The notes: generated by a model from the sequence alone, not told the origin. 64,000 nt of DNA from Batrachochytrium dendrobatidis JAM81 (GCF_000203795.2 NW_006281103.1:753658-817657); one strand, 5' to 3'. Numbered from the stretch's first letter, positions 22,507 to 35,232 are shown. A program made the numbers and translations.

Positions 22507-22696
22507 ATGAACCATGTTTTTGATGTTGAATGCCAAATACAATATATAAAAATCATACATTTAATTGGCAATAGTCATGATTATCAGCGTGGATTGACCG
22601 AGTCAAGGGAAATGAAACCACGCCGAGAATCCATGCAAAACTACTATAAAGATCTTAACCCATCAACCAACTATTGCTGTCAGAGTAGAGCCAGCC

Positions 22697-25600
22697 ATGT
22701 CTTGGTTCAACTCTGTCGATGCCAATAAGCTGGCTGGCAGCATTGGTTCATTCGCTTCTAAAATACAGAACATTGCTGAAACTGCTTTAATGGAAGATGC
22801 TGGTCTTGGCCAGCAACATGAACTGCCAGATGCCCATCAGCTAGATGAACCAGCAAGCACTTCTCGCTGCAGTTCTTCTGTCGATCAAGGTTTGTTTTCT
22901 GTTTTATCAAAGGCTTTGGTCACTTGCAGTCTTGGCAACTGGACTTGTTGATATTCCATTCATTACAGGTTTTGATTCGACATTGTGGATTCTATTATAC
23001 TGACCGTTTATTCAACTCTAATAGTTTCACTTGTACCATCGCTTACTCAAGACAGAAATATATCCGACACCAATGCATTGACTTTATTGGAAACTCATAA
23101 TGAACAACTTGAACAAGAAGTAGGGTGTAACTGCAGTTTGAATTGACAGCCATATTCACGTAAAATGGAACTCTGATCTTGCAGTAACTCTTCTACTTTG
23201 GAACAGTTGAATATTCGCTGCACTTTCCTACTACATATTGACTACTTCAATTCACACTCAATTCTTTGAAACACAACAATCAACCCATTTCCCTTTTTTT
23301 GGTACTCGCACATTGTACATTCACTTGATTCAGATATTGAGTTTGATTATCTTGATATTGTCCATCAAACTCCTATGTCCTGAGATCTCTGCTTACTTGA
23401 ATTAGAGTACAAACGTGCCAGTGATTGCACGTTTTGGGAATGCACCTGTTGTTTTGATGCCAATCATCAAAAGAGTTTAAAGAACACAATGTTGTTTAGG
23501 AAATGTGATGCAAACTGCTTGTTTAGTGTTTCATTTTACATGAATCGGCTGTAAATTCGCCATATGTATCAGTTGGCATGAGTATTAATTTATTTTTGTA
23601 AATATCCAGATCCAACAACTACAGGCCATGTTCAAGAAAGAGGTATCAGAACGAGACGAACGTATATCCTTGCTTTCTCAAAAACTCAGTCAGTCCCAGT
23701 CAGGAGATTCTTCCCCCACCACCACTAAGGCCTCTGAGGAATCTAATGCACGCATTCAGCTTTTACAAGAAAAACTTGTAAAAGCTGTTGCATACATTAA
23801 ACGTCTCAATGAAGAAAATGGCAGTTTGACTGCTGCAGTTGCTCAGTTGAAACAAACTCAAACTGATCCTAATCTAGCCAACACACAGCAGATTGAAAGT
23901 CAGCAATCTCACTCATTAGAAACGTCTGCTGAATTTGTCAAACTTGAATCTGAATTGGAACAATTGCGTGACCAATTGAAGCAGCGCGAACTAGAACTAT
24001 CACAAACGCAATCAGAGTGTGATCGACTACGTACTGAACAGGAAGAGATTCAAAAACATGCTACCATACTACAGAATGAACACTCTTTGATCTTGGAAAC
24101 TGTACAACAACAATCAAAGCAAGATAAAGTAAAGTTGGATGAGCTGCACGCCAGTTTAGCAACATCGCTTACTCAAAACGAACAACTTCAAACACAAATT
24201 ACTACGCTTTCAGATGAAAAAAATGCCAGTATTGTAGAGAAAAATGAAGCACATACTGCTATTGTCACGGAATTGACTGAGCGATTGAAGGTTTCTGCTG
24301 ATCATGAGTCTGCTTTGACTATGCGAATTAATGAGCTTGAAACTCAAAACACTCGTTTTGTTGAATCGGCCGACAAGATTAAGCAGCAAATTCAAGCCGA
24401 ATACCAGCAAAAGATTCTAACTATGCAACAAGAATTGGATAAACTACACATGGACATGGATCAGCACACTTGCTTTACACACGAAAACACTCACAAAACT
24501 GACTCGTATCATCCATCCACCGCTGATTCTCATGCTCCTTTAATTGCTGCAGGCTCAAATCAAACAGATGTAAATTTCATAAAGACCAAACTGTCCGAAA
24601 CAATTAAACTTCACGAAAGGCAGACACAGCAATGGGAAGAAGAGTTGGCCGATCTCAGCGCTGATCTGAATGCAGCTCAATCAACTTGCGCGTCTTTAGA
24701 AAAAGAGCTTGCTGATGCTAATGCTAAACTTGGTCAAACTAAACTATCAAAAAATTCACCAAGCGACTTGTCAGACGAAACTCACGCAAGTATTTCATCT
24801 CCTGTTTTGGCCACTGCTCACACTGATGCAACAAAGGCTGATTATGTAGATGAATGGAACGACGATAATGCTTGGGAAGAATCAGCGGTGACTTCAACAC
24901 ATGACATTGATCCCAGCAATAAGATATCAACTGCCATGCAGCATACTGACCACGGCATTGATTCAAGCAAAAATCACACTTCCACATATCAAAACAACCT
25001 TGATGCTTTACAGCTTGAATTACAAACTACAATTGAGACTCGTGATCGATTGCAAACTATGGTGGATGAGTATCAATCCTCTAAAGTCTTACCAGACTTG
25101 CTCAACAAGGAGCAGCTGGATACGCTACGCGTTGAACGTGATCAACTGGCTGAACAACTGGAGGTAGTAAATGCACGTTGTGCTGTGCTAGAGCGTGGGA
25201 TGTTGGTTTGTCAAGACAAGTTTTCTACGGAAACAGAATCACTGAAGCGGGCTCATGAGCAGGATTTGAGCGAAAGCCATCAATGTCAATTTGAATTGGA
25301 GCAAAAAGTTTCTGATTTGCAGTCCCAGCTTAATATTGTTTGTGAAAAACTTGATACAGCAACTATTCAAATTGAAAAAATGAACCAGCAGCGAGACCAG
25401 CAAGATTTAGAACAGGACAAAATGACTGAGTTGCAAAGTATGAAGAGTATGCATTCCAATGAAGTAGATCAACTTAAATCACAAATATCTGATCTGCACA
25501 TTCAACTGGAATCACTTGCCAAATCTTCCAAATTGCGTGAAGACGAAATCTCTGGGAAATTGGCCACTGTAAAGGTAATGGCAGCGGAAAAAATCAAGCG

Positions 25601-28456
25601 GCTATTGGCTGATAATCAGCGTATTTTGTCCATGGCATCTGCATCATCCAATGGCGATAGTTCCAATTCTAATACAACCACGCTGTCCTCGACTACAAAT
25701 GATGCGACGGCTTTGGCAACTCTTCAGCGTGACTATACCGAGTCGCAAGCACAAGTTCAAGCACATTTAACTGAACTTACATCCATCAAAAATCAATTTG
25801 ATTTAGAGAAGCATCGTGTTTCTGAACTTATTGCATCTCTTCGCCACATGGAGGAGTTGGTAGACTCTGATAAAAAGCAAATCGATTCTCTACATGCCAC
25901 TATTGCTGACCTGCAGAGATCATTGGAAGAAATCAATTTACGACACCAAACTCAGACAGAAACTACAGCCGCGGCTGCAGCTACTCGTGAGTCGCAGCTC
26001 CGTATAAGTTTGGATGAAGCACTTTTTGAACTATCAAGTCAAGCTGCTAGTCTTTCTGTAAATGCCGAGCTGGAAACACAGATTGAAGCATTGCGTGCAC
26101 AAGTTGCCAGTCTCGAGTCAACAATTCAATCTCAGGATTTGATGACCAAAGAACTGGAAAGTCAAAAGTTGGCTTTGGTTACCGAGTTAGAGTCAGCACT
26201 TGAACAAGCACATGCTCTTCATCAAGAAGAAATGCTTAATCTTGCCGAATCTCATCGCGCACAACTTGATTCTCAACAGCAGCAACTACTTGTCGAGCAA
26301 GAGAAGAACGATACAGTTTCGTCCATGACATCTATAATATCAGAACTACAAGCATCTATTGTTACTAAAGATAACGAATTACACGAGCAGGTCACACACA
26401 TTGCTTTGTTGACGGAGCAGTTGCATTTGCTTCAGTCTCAGACAGAAAGTATTCGACATGAATACGAAGAGTTGAAGGCGACTCAGTCTATTCCGGTTGA
26501 AACAGTTGATTTATCTTGGGTGGATGAAATCATACGTGTGCTGCAGACATTAGCTGCGCTTCAAATTGAACATGACAAGACGTTGAACTGTCGTATTGCT
26601 TTGACTGATGCTGGTGTTCCATTGCATCTTGTCGAGTCTGTTGTTCTATTGCAACAGTATATTGCTGAGCTGCATCATGTTATTTCCTTTAAAAATCAAG
26701 CTATTGAAGATCATGAAAGGCAATCTAAGCAGGATCATTCAGGTATTGATTTTTATTTACATTATTTCAAATCTGTGTTGGATATATAGCAATACACTTG
26801 CCACTCTATTTTATGTATGTTGCATTAATAATTGGTTTGTCTATAGAATTACAACAATCTATCATCAAGTACAAAAGTCAAGCAGATGAACTATCTCGCC
26901 AAATAGAACCTGTGCAAGCAATGCTTGTTCAGCAGCAAACTCTTACTCAGGAACTTTCGGATGAAAACCAGCAGCTACTCGGCGAGCGCACTCTTCTTAT
27001 GGATAAATTAACAAGTATGAAAAATACTATTGGGCTTAAATTACAGACAGAAATGGCAGAAAACAGCAGATTACGAGACGAGCTTGCACTTGCAAAGGAA
27101 CAGTCTGTGGCCTTGCAAATAGAGTTGACGAATATAACTGAATCTGTGCATGCAACAGAAACCGATTCAGCTGTTTTTTCACAAGACACGATCCGATTGC
27201 AATCTGAACTGGCTGATGCTCAACACAGCGTGGATAGTTTACAAGCCGAACTGGATCGACTAAGACAATTTCTTGTCGAATTGGAGGATTCGCAGACTCA
27301 GGAGGCTTTGGCGATGCAATCCACCAATCACGAATACAAATTGCAGATAGAGTCACTTGAAAAGGAGCGTGAATATTGGTCTCAGACTGCAGATGAATCA
27401 TTATCTGCAAGACACCAGGCGGAATTGATATCATCTAGCGCAAAGGAAGAACTGGCGCTCATGATGCAGCAAGTGGAGACTCTCAAAAGCAAAGTAGAAC
27501 AGGAGCAGCTATCACAAGCTAATTTACAACGGGTTTTGGAGCAGTTTGAAGCATCCAAGGATAATGAAATAGCTATGGCTGTTGATGCAGTAAATCGTAA
27601 ACTTGTAGACATGACGACGTCGTTGGAGTTATTCAAAGAGCGTGCAAATACAGCAGAAACGCAGCTTGCTGAGATACGTGGTCGCATTGATACTGGCGCA
27701 AATGTAGAGCAAGATTTGCAAGAAAAGAATGCGCTGGTGGGAAAGCTGCGACGAGATTTAGTTCAAGTTCAAACTCATTTGGCAGAAGCTATGCGGCGAA
27801 TACGTAGTGGAAATGCTGAAGAGAGTGTGGATCGGTAAGTGAACTTTAAATGGTATTGATTGTATGATATCAAACTTGATTACTCACTAATTGATTGCAA
27901 CGATTTGCGCTTTTACACCAATTTATACAACAGCAAACTGGTTGCAAACTTACTCGTCAGTTTTTTGTCAGCACCACGAGGTGACAGCAAGCGATTTGAG
28001 ATTTTGGAGCTCATCTCCAATATATTACGCTTTAGCAATGATGAGAAATTCAAAGTTGGATTAGTACGAACTTATGCTGGAGCTACTGATTCAATTAGTA
28101 GTGTTCGTGGTGATTCTAGTAGTAGCACAACTGAATCATTTATGGATATGTGGATTGGATTTTTGGTGAACGAGTCAAACACAAAACAGCGGCCCAGTGA
28201 TGTATCCAATTCACAAGAAACAGACATATCTCCACTGGTAAGATCAGCATTATCACCAAGAGTTTCTATTTCAACTGATCACGAACGACAAGGATCTGGA
28301 TTTGGTAACTCGTCTACATCGGTGGTCAACCCCACATCGCCACTTACACCCACTGGAGGAATGCATTCAAGTGCATCTGGTGCTTCATCGGGATCAGTAC
28401 TTCCTCCACCTGCCCCGCAATCCATGTTTTCTAGTATATTTGGTAGTAGGAAATAA
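22697..28456 (+). CDS. GMAP-210/Rud3-type golgin with GRAB domain
   Basis: Exons 22697-22889, 23025-23119, 23610-26742, 26847-27834 and 27934-28456 give 1643 residues. The N-terminus (MSWFNSVDANKLAGSIGSFA) is a short amphipathic, small-residue helix of the kind that senses curved membranes in GMAP-210 (ALPS motif). Then comes about 1200 residues of coiled coil rich in Gln, Glu, Leu and Ser, with an acidic DEWNDDNAWEE patch. The last exon opens with LVANLLVSFLSAPRGDSKRF followed by EILELISNILRFSNDEKFKV, the GRAB domain that binds Arf1-GTP in GMAP-210 and yeast Rud3. The tail is Ser/Pro-rich. It should tether vesicles at the cis-Golgi. Intron 2 contains a MITE-like element. Confidence 0.9.
23143..23555 (+). 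mobile_element. MITE-like element, copy 4, in golgin intron 2
   Basis: Left end TTGACAGCCATATTCACGTA, right end CATTTTACATGAATCGGCTG followed by TAAA: a good inverted pair. The interior is diverged from subfamily A but keeps recognisable blocks (CACTTGATTCAGATATTGAG, TTGTTTTGATGCCAATCATC). The flanks are AATT on the left and AAATTC on the right, so a short A/T-rich target duplication is possible but not clear. Confidence 0.8.
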
Positions 28457-29605
28457 AACTTTTATTTTTATTTATTCGAGTATTGATTACCATGTTTGAC
28501 TCTTGGGTTGCTTGGTCCAAATTCACTACCGAGCTTTTTGAAAATCGCATTGTGGGTTAGCGTATATTTGGTCAAAGTAGATTGAACGAGTTTACATGTG
28601 GCAGAATCGTTTCAATATTTTAAAGCGACTACCAGGTTGTAATAGTAAAATACTGGCACTATAATCATTTTTAAACACCTTATACAAGATATTTGACATG
28701 CATTTTTGTAGAGTAGCAGATATGACTAGGTGTGTAGCAAATAGATCTCAATGTGGATTGCAGACATTCTTTTGACAGCAATCAGACTTGTGCAACAACC
28801 CATTCATGTAAAAATACATATTATGTTTAAACTGCCACTGCTTGATCCAAGTACATCTGCTTATGTTGAGTAATTAATACGTTTATTACATCCCATCAGT
28901 TGGCAGCACATGATTTAGACACCATTTGTTTACTATCCAGGGATTCACTGCGACGTTTCAATTTGCAGTGTCAATGACCGAGTTATGTTTCTTTTTTACA
29001 GCTGTGAATGAGTTTTTTAATCCAATTGATATATTGAATCTGGTTGGCTGAACTCTACCCTTTTTGCGGGCAGATGTCTACCAGAGTATGACGATCGTAT
29101 TCTAAAGTACGCGTCTTTTTTACAGATCTTGTTTCTTTCTCATGTTGGTAAAATTCAACACCCTTTTTTCTTGCATAAGTGGGGTGATGTGCAAATACCT
29201 TTGAGTGAACCGGCTCAAATGACCAACTCACTGAAAGTTGTAATCAACCATGTTGGATGTTTGTTGAGGAAAGACGAGGACATGTATTTTTACAAAAGTC
29301 TGTTCAAAGTCATCATATTTTGTATATAGTCGGTTTTAAACAAGTTTTTATTGCAGTAGATCTTGGCTGCAACAAATGGTTTGAAGCGGAAGACCAATGT
29401 CAACAATTGTGCAAAATAAAGTTAAATTGTGGCTGATTGTTAGGTTTTTATTTAGATGAGAATGATGGCAGAGTCGAACCCTAATAGCAACCCACAAGTT
29501 ACGCCTGATACGGAGGCTTTATGAATGGTATAAATAGATGTTGGCTCTGTCTCTAATCCTATTTCAACTGTCTTGCCAAGATACCAGACATTTGCAGCAT
29601 TTCTG
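28457..29605. other. Unassigned 1.1-kb interval
   Basis: No gene can be supported. Open frames such as 29129-29329 have no start context or domain. A stretch near 28756-28815 (CAGACATTCTTTTGACAGCA then ATCAGACTTGTGC and CCCATTCATGTAAAA) faintly resembles MITE interior and terminus, so part may be a decayed element. The 3' UTR of the golgin and the promoter of the zinc-finger gene must also lie here. Confidence 0.4.
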
Positions 29606-30565
29606 ATGACCACCTACACTCACGATCACCAATTTCAGAGTAGTTGCAAACTTAAGCCCCTCTGGCGTTTTGCGTCGCTGAGTTTGGCACCTCTGCAAAC
29701 ATTAGAGCCTGCACTATCACTAAGTCCGATCGTTTGTCTTTCGCCAACCATCAGTCTATCTCCACTCAACTCTCTCCACCGATCGCTATACCCATCCCCA
29801 CCACTTTCTGCACCCATCACTTTTTCCGACTACTCACAACACCTCAAACCTCAACACCACCATTTGAACGAAACCCCTCAAGCCTTTACAAGTGCTGAAG
29901 CAGCAGCCACATCTGCAGCACAAAGACGCATGTCGCTGCCTGTTTTGTACTCGCAATATCAGCCACAATATCAGCCTCAACACGCTACTCCTCGTCACGG
30001 TATATTCACTCCTACCGACATGCTTGTATATTCGGCTGCTAAAGCACTTGAATCTCACCAAGAAGAATCGCATACTGAAGATGAGGTCCATCAAAAGCCA
30101 CAAGATGCATTGACTGTTTGCCATGAAGTATCTGCACCTCCTGCACCTCCTGCAACTCAACCCAATATATCATGCAAAGGTAGTCTGCATAAATGAGGTT
30201 CAACTTTATTTTACATTACTAACCTTTGTTTAAATCATGATTTAGAATGTGGAAAACAATTTCATCGGACTTGTCACCTTAGATCGCATATGAGGATCCA
30301 TAACAAAAATCTTGAACGTTTCCATTGTCAGCAATGCTCGCTTTCCTTTCTCCGTCGTCATGATCTAACCAGACATATGTATATTCATTCACCAATTAAG
30401 CCTTTTAGCTGTGATCGATGCGGTAAAGCGTTTTGTCGTCGTGATGCGCTTCAACGCCATCTTGCTATGGATCCAGCTATTAGACAATACCGATGCTTGC
30501 TGCCCGAAGATAAATTGAAAAAAGCTGCACTTGTTAATATGCCTACTGCTAGTTCTGTTGCATGA
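29606..30565 (+). CDS. C2H2 zinc-finger transcription factor
   Basis: Exons 29606-30179 and 30246-30565 give 297 residues. The N-terminal 190 residues are Ser/Pro/Gln/His-rich and probably disordered, with YSQYQPQYQPQ and PPAPPA tracts. The second exon carries the fingers: CKECGKQFHRTCHLRSHMRIH, CQQCSLSFLRRHDLTRHMYIH and CDRCGKAFCRRDALQRHLAM. The third lacks the final His and is followed by a Cys (YRC), so it is probably a C2HC finger like the last finger of Crz1-type factors. It should bind DNA in the nucleus; targets are unknown. An in-frame TTG upstream (29573) exists, but the ATG at 29606 is the first proper start. Confidence 0.8.
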
Positions 30566-31285
30566 TTGAAAGGATTTGCTTTACACTCGAATATACATTT
30601 TGTACTTGTATGCTAGACTGCTTTGAAAAATTAAAACTTGGCAATTGAACTGCTAGTAATGCTCAATCAAGTGCATTGACAGTATGTATTTACCACCCTA
30701 TTCACGTAAAATAAAATACTATTTATCTTGCAATGGAGTATGTATTGTGCTTTCCTATTACAAATTGGTATCTTCAATTCAATCAACACAGCGTCCATCA
30801 TATAGTACCATCAAACTATAGTTTTGAGTTGAGATTATCTCCTCTTTTAACACAGTCATACATTGTAAGATCATCTGATTCATCCATTTCAATCCAAATA
30901 TTGAACTGTACTGCTTTAAGTGCACAGACTCGTATATTTCGAAATTAGACACGTTTGCGATTAAACTCAAGATGGCTTCCATTCCAGTCACTCAATACTC
31001 GGATTGAATGAAAGAAAAGTTTAGGATTGAACAAGTGCCAAGAATGTGATGTGGACATTCATTCAGCTATACAAAACGAGCCGATCGCAAACTTGGTCGA
31101 AAAATACTCCAGTAAATTGTTGCCAATCGTTTTATTAAACCGATTGTTGTGCACTTTTCAGTATTTTGCTTACGTGAATACAGCTGCGACATCAGTTCGA
31201 CTCGACTTTGATTTTGTCCAGCAGTCTGTCTTGAAACCTACAACTATTACTAAGCATTCGACTGACTTATTGTCCAGTTACTCAT
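30566..31285. other. Intergenic region with one MITE-like copy
   Basis: Apart from the element at 30691-31188 there is about 100 bp on each side with no gene. It includes the promoter of the HAD-family gene. Confidence 0.5.
30691..31188 (+). mobile_element. MITE-like element, copy 5 (subfamily B)
   Basis: Left end TACCACCCTATTCACGTAAA, right end TTGCTTACGTGAATACAGCT. The interior shares blocks with 19830-20277, 32574-33103 and 33888-34341, including AAACTATAGTTTTGAGTTGA and CACTCAATACTCGG. Open frames inside it are repeat-derived. Confidence 0.72.
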
Positions 31286-32459
31286 ATGGCTCAGCCAAAA
31301 CTCTTGATAGTATTTGATCTTAACGGGACATTACTAGAACGACTTAGTTCAAAAGAGGTCAAGGATATTCGGTCCAAGTGTTCGTTCCTGCCTGAAAGTA
31401 GCAACTATAAATACCGTTCAAAGTGGTGAGTTTTAAAGTCGGGCATGGTTTGTGTGGTGTAGCTAGTCACTAAGCATACGTTTAATATAGGTGTTTTCTT
31501 CGACCACACTTGAATGAACTTATACGGTTTGTGGTCCAACAGCCACATATTACTATAGGTGTATGGACATCAGCTGAAGCTCCTAATGCACAGCGGCTTA
31601 CAGAATTGACATTTGGTCCTGCTTTCAAGCATGTGTCGTTTGTGATGGACCGATCCTATTGCGACCATGCGCCTACAGGTGTAAAGTCGCATAATTTGCT
31701 CAAGGATGTATCCAAAATCTGGAGTGATGAAACTCTTAATCCTAACGGTGTCTGGTCCAACGTAGGTTACCAAACTCAGACACTAATAGGACTGGGTTTA
31801 ATATGCTAATACTTTTTAAATCTAATCAATATTTTGGTTGCATGTAGAAAAACACAATATTGATTGACGATTCTCCACGAAAATTCAGACATTCCAAACT
31901 AAATGCCATAGGGATTCCAACGTTTACCTTTGTTTCAAGGAGTCAACTTTTGGTCGATCCAAATAATGATAATTCACTAATCTTGCTTGTGGAATGGCTC
32001 AGGAAGATTCCTTATAGGAACTGTGACAATATTCAAGAGATTATTAAAGCATATCCGATATTTGAAAAGACTAACAATCAGCAGTACATCTCGGCATCAT
32101 TTACAAATCAGTCAAATCAGTCAAGCCCATCTACACTGATTGATAATCCCACACAAAAAACCTTTAAAAGTCAGCAGAGCATCTCGGCATCATTTACAAA
32201 TCAGTCAAATCAATCAAATCAATCAAATCAGTCAAACCCATCTACATCGATTGATAATCCCACGCCAAAAACCTCTAAAAAGCATAAAGCTTCTAAGCAG
32301 CATACGAATAACAAGACTGGACATGCTGACTTACTACATCAAACTACTGCTAGTAAGAAACCTAAAAGTAAGTCCATCAAAACTTTGCACGCAGGTGCCA
32401 ACTCTAAAGTATCAAAATTCATATATAAATACAAAAGAAAAAGAGTGACCGGTAACTAG
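31286..32459 (+). CDS. FCP/NIF-like HAD-family phosphatase-like protein
   Basis: Exons 31286-31425, 31491-31761 and 31848-32459 give 340 residues. The N-terminal motif LLIVFDLNGTLLER is HAD motif I in the FCP1/SCP (NLI-interacting factor) family, followed by KWCFLRPHLNELI, ITIGVWTSAEAPNAQ (motif II) and NTILIDDSPRKF (motif III/IV). The second Asp of DxDGT is Asn here (DLNGT); this occurs in some fungal members and may lower phosphatase activity. The C-terminal 140 residues contain an internal duplication with SFTNQSNQS-type repeats and a Lys-rich tail. Substrate is unknown; related enzymes dephosphorylate RNA polymerase II or act as scaffolds. Confidence 0.8.
32085..32280 (+). repeat. In-gene tandem duplication with NQS codon repeats
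   Basis: Two copies of a segment of about 90-100 bp (ATCTCGGCATCATTTACAAA ... GATTGATAATCCCAC) lie head to tail. Within the second, the CAATCAAAT/CAGTCAAAT unit is expanded, encoding NQSNQSNQSN. Frame is preserved, so it is a length-variable coding repeat. Confidence 0.8.
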
Positions 32460-33224
32460 TCCAAGTAGTTCACAACATAATCAGATGCTGGATCAGATAT
32501 CTGCAGTGGATTCATCTCAAATTTGATCTGCCTAGTTGATGGCTATTTTTCGTATTTATGCGCAAGCGTTGAGTTTACAACTGTATTCACAGTGAAATAC
32601 AGTTGTATTTACCTTGCAGTGCCTTTATTTTGCTTTAAATAGGCAATGACTAAATACTCGTTATACTTTTCCACTAGAAATCGACTGCACTGCTACTTCA
32701 ATTGACGCTTTGAATTCTTCAATAAACACAATGTCCATCATATGATGCACACAAACTATAGGTTTGAATTAAATTCATCTTTTTTGATATAGTCTACATT
32801 GTGCAATCATTGGGCTCATCCATTGCAGTTTAGGTATTGGGCTAGACTGTTTTGATATTGTCCATCCAATTCCTGTATCTAAAATCACAGATACGTTCGT
32901 GTCCAAGAAAACAGTGATTGCAACTGTTGTTTCCATGTTGCAATACTCGGTTTGTAACAGAGTTGGAAATTGAACAAATAAAAGATTTACTAAAACCGCG
33001 ATGCAAATGCTATTATAAACACTTGTTTGGAGCACAATGTTGATCGGTAAACTTGACGAAACTGACAGTTTATGTATTTTGGTTTATTTTATACGAATGC
33101 ACGGTGAAGAGTGTTTTGAATTATAATTGGTTTGTTGCTCGTCTTATCAAAGCATTTCAGTGGAAGCCACAAATCGATTTTTCTCGAAATACAAATTATC
33201 TGCAGTTTATCCATTGCATTGCAA
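32460..33224. other. Intergenic region with one MITE-like copy
   Basis: Mostly occupied by the element at 32574-33103. The remainder holds the 3' end of the HAD gene and about 120 bp upstream of the EamA gene, with nothing else recognisable. Confidence 0.5.
32574..33103 (+). mobile_element. MITE-like element, copy 6 (subfamily B, degenerate)
   Basis: Left end TTTACAACTGTATTCACAGT, right end TTTATTTTATACGAATGCAC. The interior contains TTGCAGTGCCTTTATTTTGC and GCAATACTCGGTTTG, which match other subfamily B copies. More diverged than copies 1-3. Confidence 0.62.
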
Positions 33225-35174
33225 ATGAATATATCAAGGACAGATGAACAAGAGACTGATGAGCAGAATCAAAGAAATGATGCTTTTACTATATTAGAGA
33301 ATGAGCCTCTTCTTGGTAGGACAGAGACGCCTGTGTCTGTTCCAGGTGTTAGACATGCTGCAATGGGTTCTGCAACAGCAGCAAGAAATGAGCTTTTTGG
33401 ACTGGTTATTATGGTAGGATCATATTTGTTATTTGAAAATTTACGAATGGGTTAACCGGTAATGTTCAGAGTATGGGTTTGACTAGATATATTTTCTAGT
33501 TCAAACGGTTTAGTAAGCGAAAAGATATTAGCATTTTTATTTTATATTGAAATTCAAGATTTGTTGCATTATTGACTAAACATTTAATATATCACAGGCA
33601 CTTTCTGCTCTTGGATTTTCCATCATGTCTGTTTTGGTCAAGATGGCAGGACGTACTTTTCCATCCACAGAAGTTGTGTTTGCAAGATCTATGTTTCAGT
33701 TGATTGCAGGTGTAATCGGATGCGCGATAGTTAAAGTAGCGCCGTGGGGACCACCCACGGTAAACAGATGGCTGTTAATTGGGCGAGGAATGGCAGGAGC
33801 AATGGGTCTTGGATTTTATTTTTTCACCATTATCAATATGCCACTGGGCGATGGTACAAGTGAGTCTATTATACTTTTCAGTTTGAATTTACTGCCATAT
33901 TCACATAAATTGGAATATTTATTGTGACTGCCTCTGTTTTGCCTTGGGATAGACAGTGGTTGAATATGTGTTGCACTTTTTTATCAAAATTGATTGCTTT
34001 AATTACAATGTTCGTCATATGGTGCTCAAACTATAGTTTTGAACTGAGATTATATTTTGATATAACCATACATTGTGCAATCATCAGACTCATTCAATGC
34101 AATTCATGTATTGGGGTCAACTACTGTCAATTGAACCCTGTACAAACTCCACTTTGTATTCTAAAATCTCGTATGTTTGCTCTCCAGTTCAACAATGATT
34201 GCAGATCTCAGGAATGCAACAGTTGTTTTCATGTCAATCGCCAACGGTTGGTTTGAATCAAAGGGGAATTGGGATTAAACAAATGTCAAGGATGTGAACA
34301 TTCGTTTAGTGGTTTATTTTATGTGAATGAGGCAGTAGTTTAAACCATATCCCAACAAATCTTAAATCTTGATACTAATTCACGATAAAAATGGATTATT
34401 TTTATCACAGCATTATTTTTTATTGGTCCAGCATTCACGGCAGTTGCAGCGTATTTATTTCTAAATGAGCCGTATACTATAATAGATGCAGGAGCATCAG
34501 TTTGCTGTTTAGTGGGTGTTGTACTTGTTTCTCGGCCCGAGTTTTTGTTTGGGAAATTACCTCATGACACCACACCCAACTCTGGCCAGTACGTTTATTC
34601 AAGATACATTCCCTCATTGTCAGCACTAGCAGCAGCAGTGTCTTTGGCAGTTGCGTACTGCCTTGTTCGTGTTGTAGGCAAGAGCGTGCATTATCTGGTA
34701 CATGTCACATATTTTGGACTGCTATCGACGATTTTGTCAGGTGTGCTGTTATTTTTTGTGGAAAGACCCGTACCAGTGTATTTATGGACAATAGAGGAAT
34801 GGACAATTATGTTGGGTGTTGGTGTATCAGCATTTGCGGCACAATGCTTCTTGAATGCAGTAAGTAAGGGTATTCTATCTAGTCTATTTCGATAAGCCAA
34901 TTTGCTTATTTTCAATTGATGATTTTAGGGATTGCAACTGGCCAATGCTGGAGTAAGTAAATAGTTTAAACTATGTTTTGAAATGATTGATAATAACTTG
35001 ATATGTTTTTAGCCAGCAACATTGATGCGAAATCTGGATATAGTGTTTGCATTTGTATTTGGACAAGTAATATTTCATGAAATACCAAGCACGCCGTCTA
35101 TTTTTGGAGCGACAATAATAGGAACCACTACAGCAGGAGTAGCATATATAAGATGGAGACAAAGTCTTGAATAG
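33225..35174 (+). CDS. EamA/DMT-superfamily membrane transporter
   Basis: Exons 33225-33413, 33598-33859, 34411-34859, 34929-34952 (24 nt) and 35013-35174 give 361 residues in phase. After a soluble acidic N-terminus there are about ten hydrophobic segments in two EamA repeats: the first from LFGLVIMALSALGFSIMSVL to TLFFIGPAFTAVAAYLFLNE, the second from IPSLSALAAAVSLAVAYCLV to IFGATIIGTTTAGVAYI. The LNEP and HEIPS motifs at repeat ends are typical of the drug/metabolite transporter superfamily (SLC35G-like). Substrate and membrane cannot be told from sequence. Intron 2 (33860-34410) contains a MITE-like element. Confidence 0.85.
33888..34341 (+). mobile_element. MITE-like element, copy 7 (subfamily B), intronic
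   Basis: Left end TTTACTGCCATATTCACATA, right end TTTTATGTGAATGAGGCAGT. The inverted repeats carry matched changes (CATA versus CGTA of subfamily A). The interior has AAACTATAGTTTTGAACTGA as in copies 5 and 19830-20277. It sits sense in intron 2 of the EamA gene. Confidence 0.75.
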
Positions 35175-35184
35175 TTATGATTTT

Positions 35185-35232
35185 GAGTTAACTAGTAAGC
35201 CAACTAGTGAGTTAACTAGTGAGTTAACCAGC
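35185..35232. repeat. Tandem 12-bp repeat, four units
   Basis: GAGTTAACTAGT, AAGCCAACTAGT, GAGTTAACTAGT and GAGTTAACCAGC follow each other directly after the stop of the EamA gene. The units contain overlapping palindromes (GTTAAC, ACTAGT). It may be a simple microsatellite-like array in the 3' UTR. Confidence 0.85.

Noticed and set aside
29455..29535. Possible tRNA on the minus strand (GGTTCGACTC box near 29470)
   Set aside because: No acceptor-stem pairing, no A box and no anticodon arm could be drawn around it.
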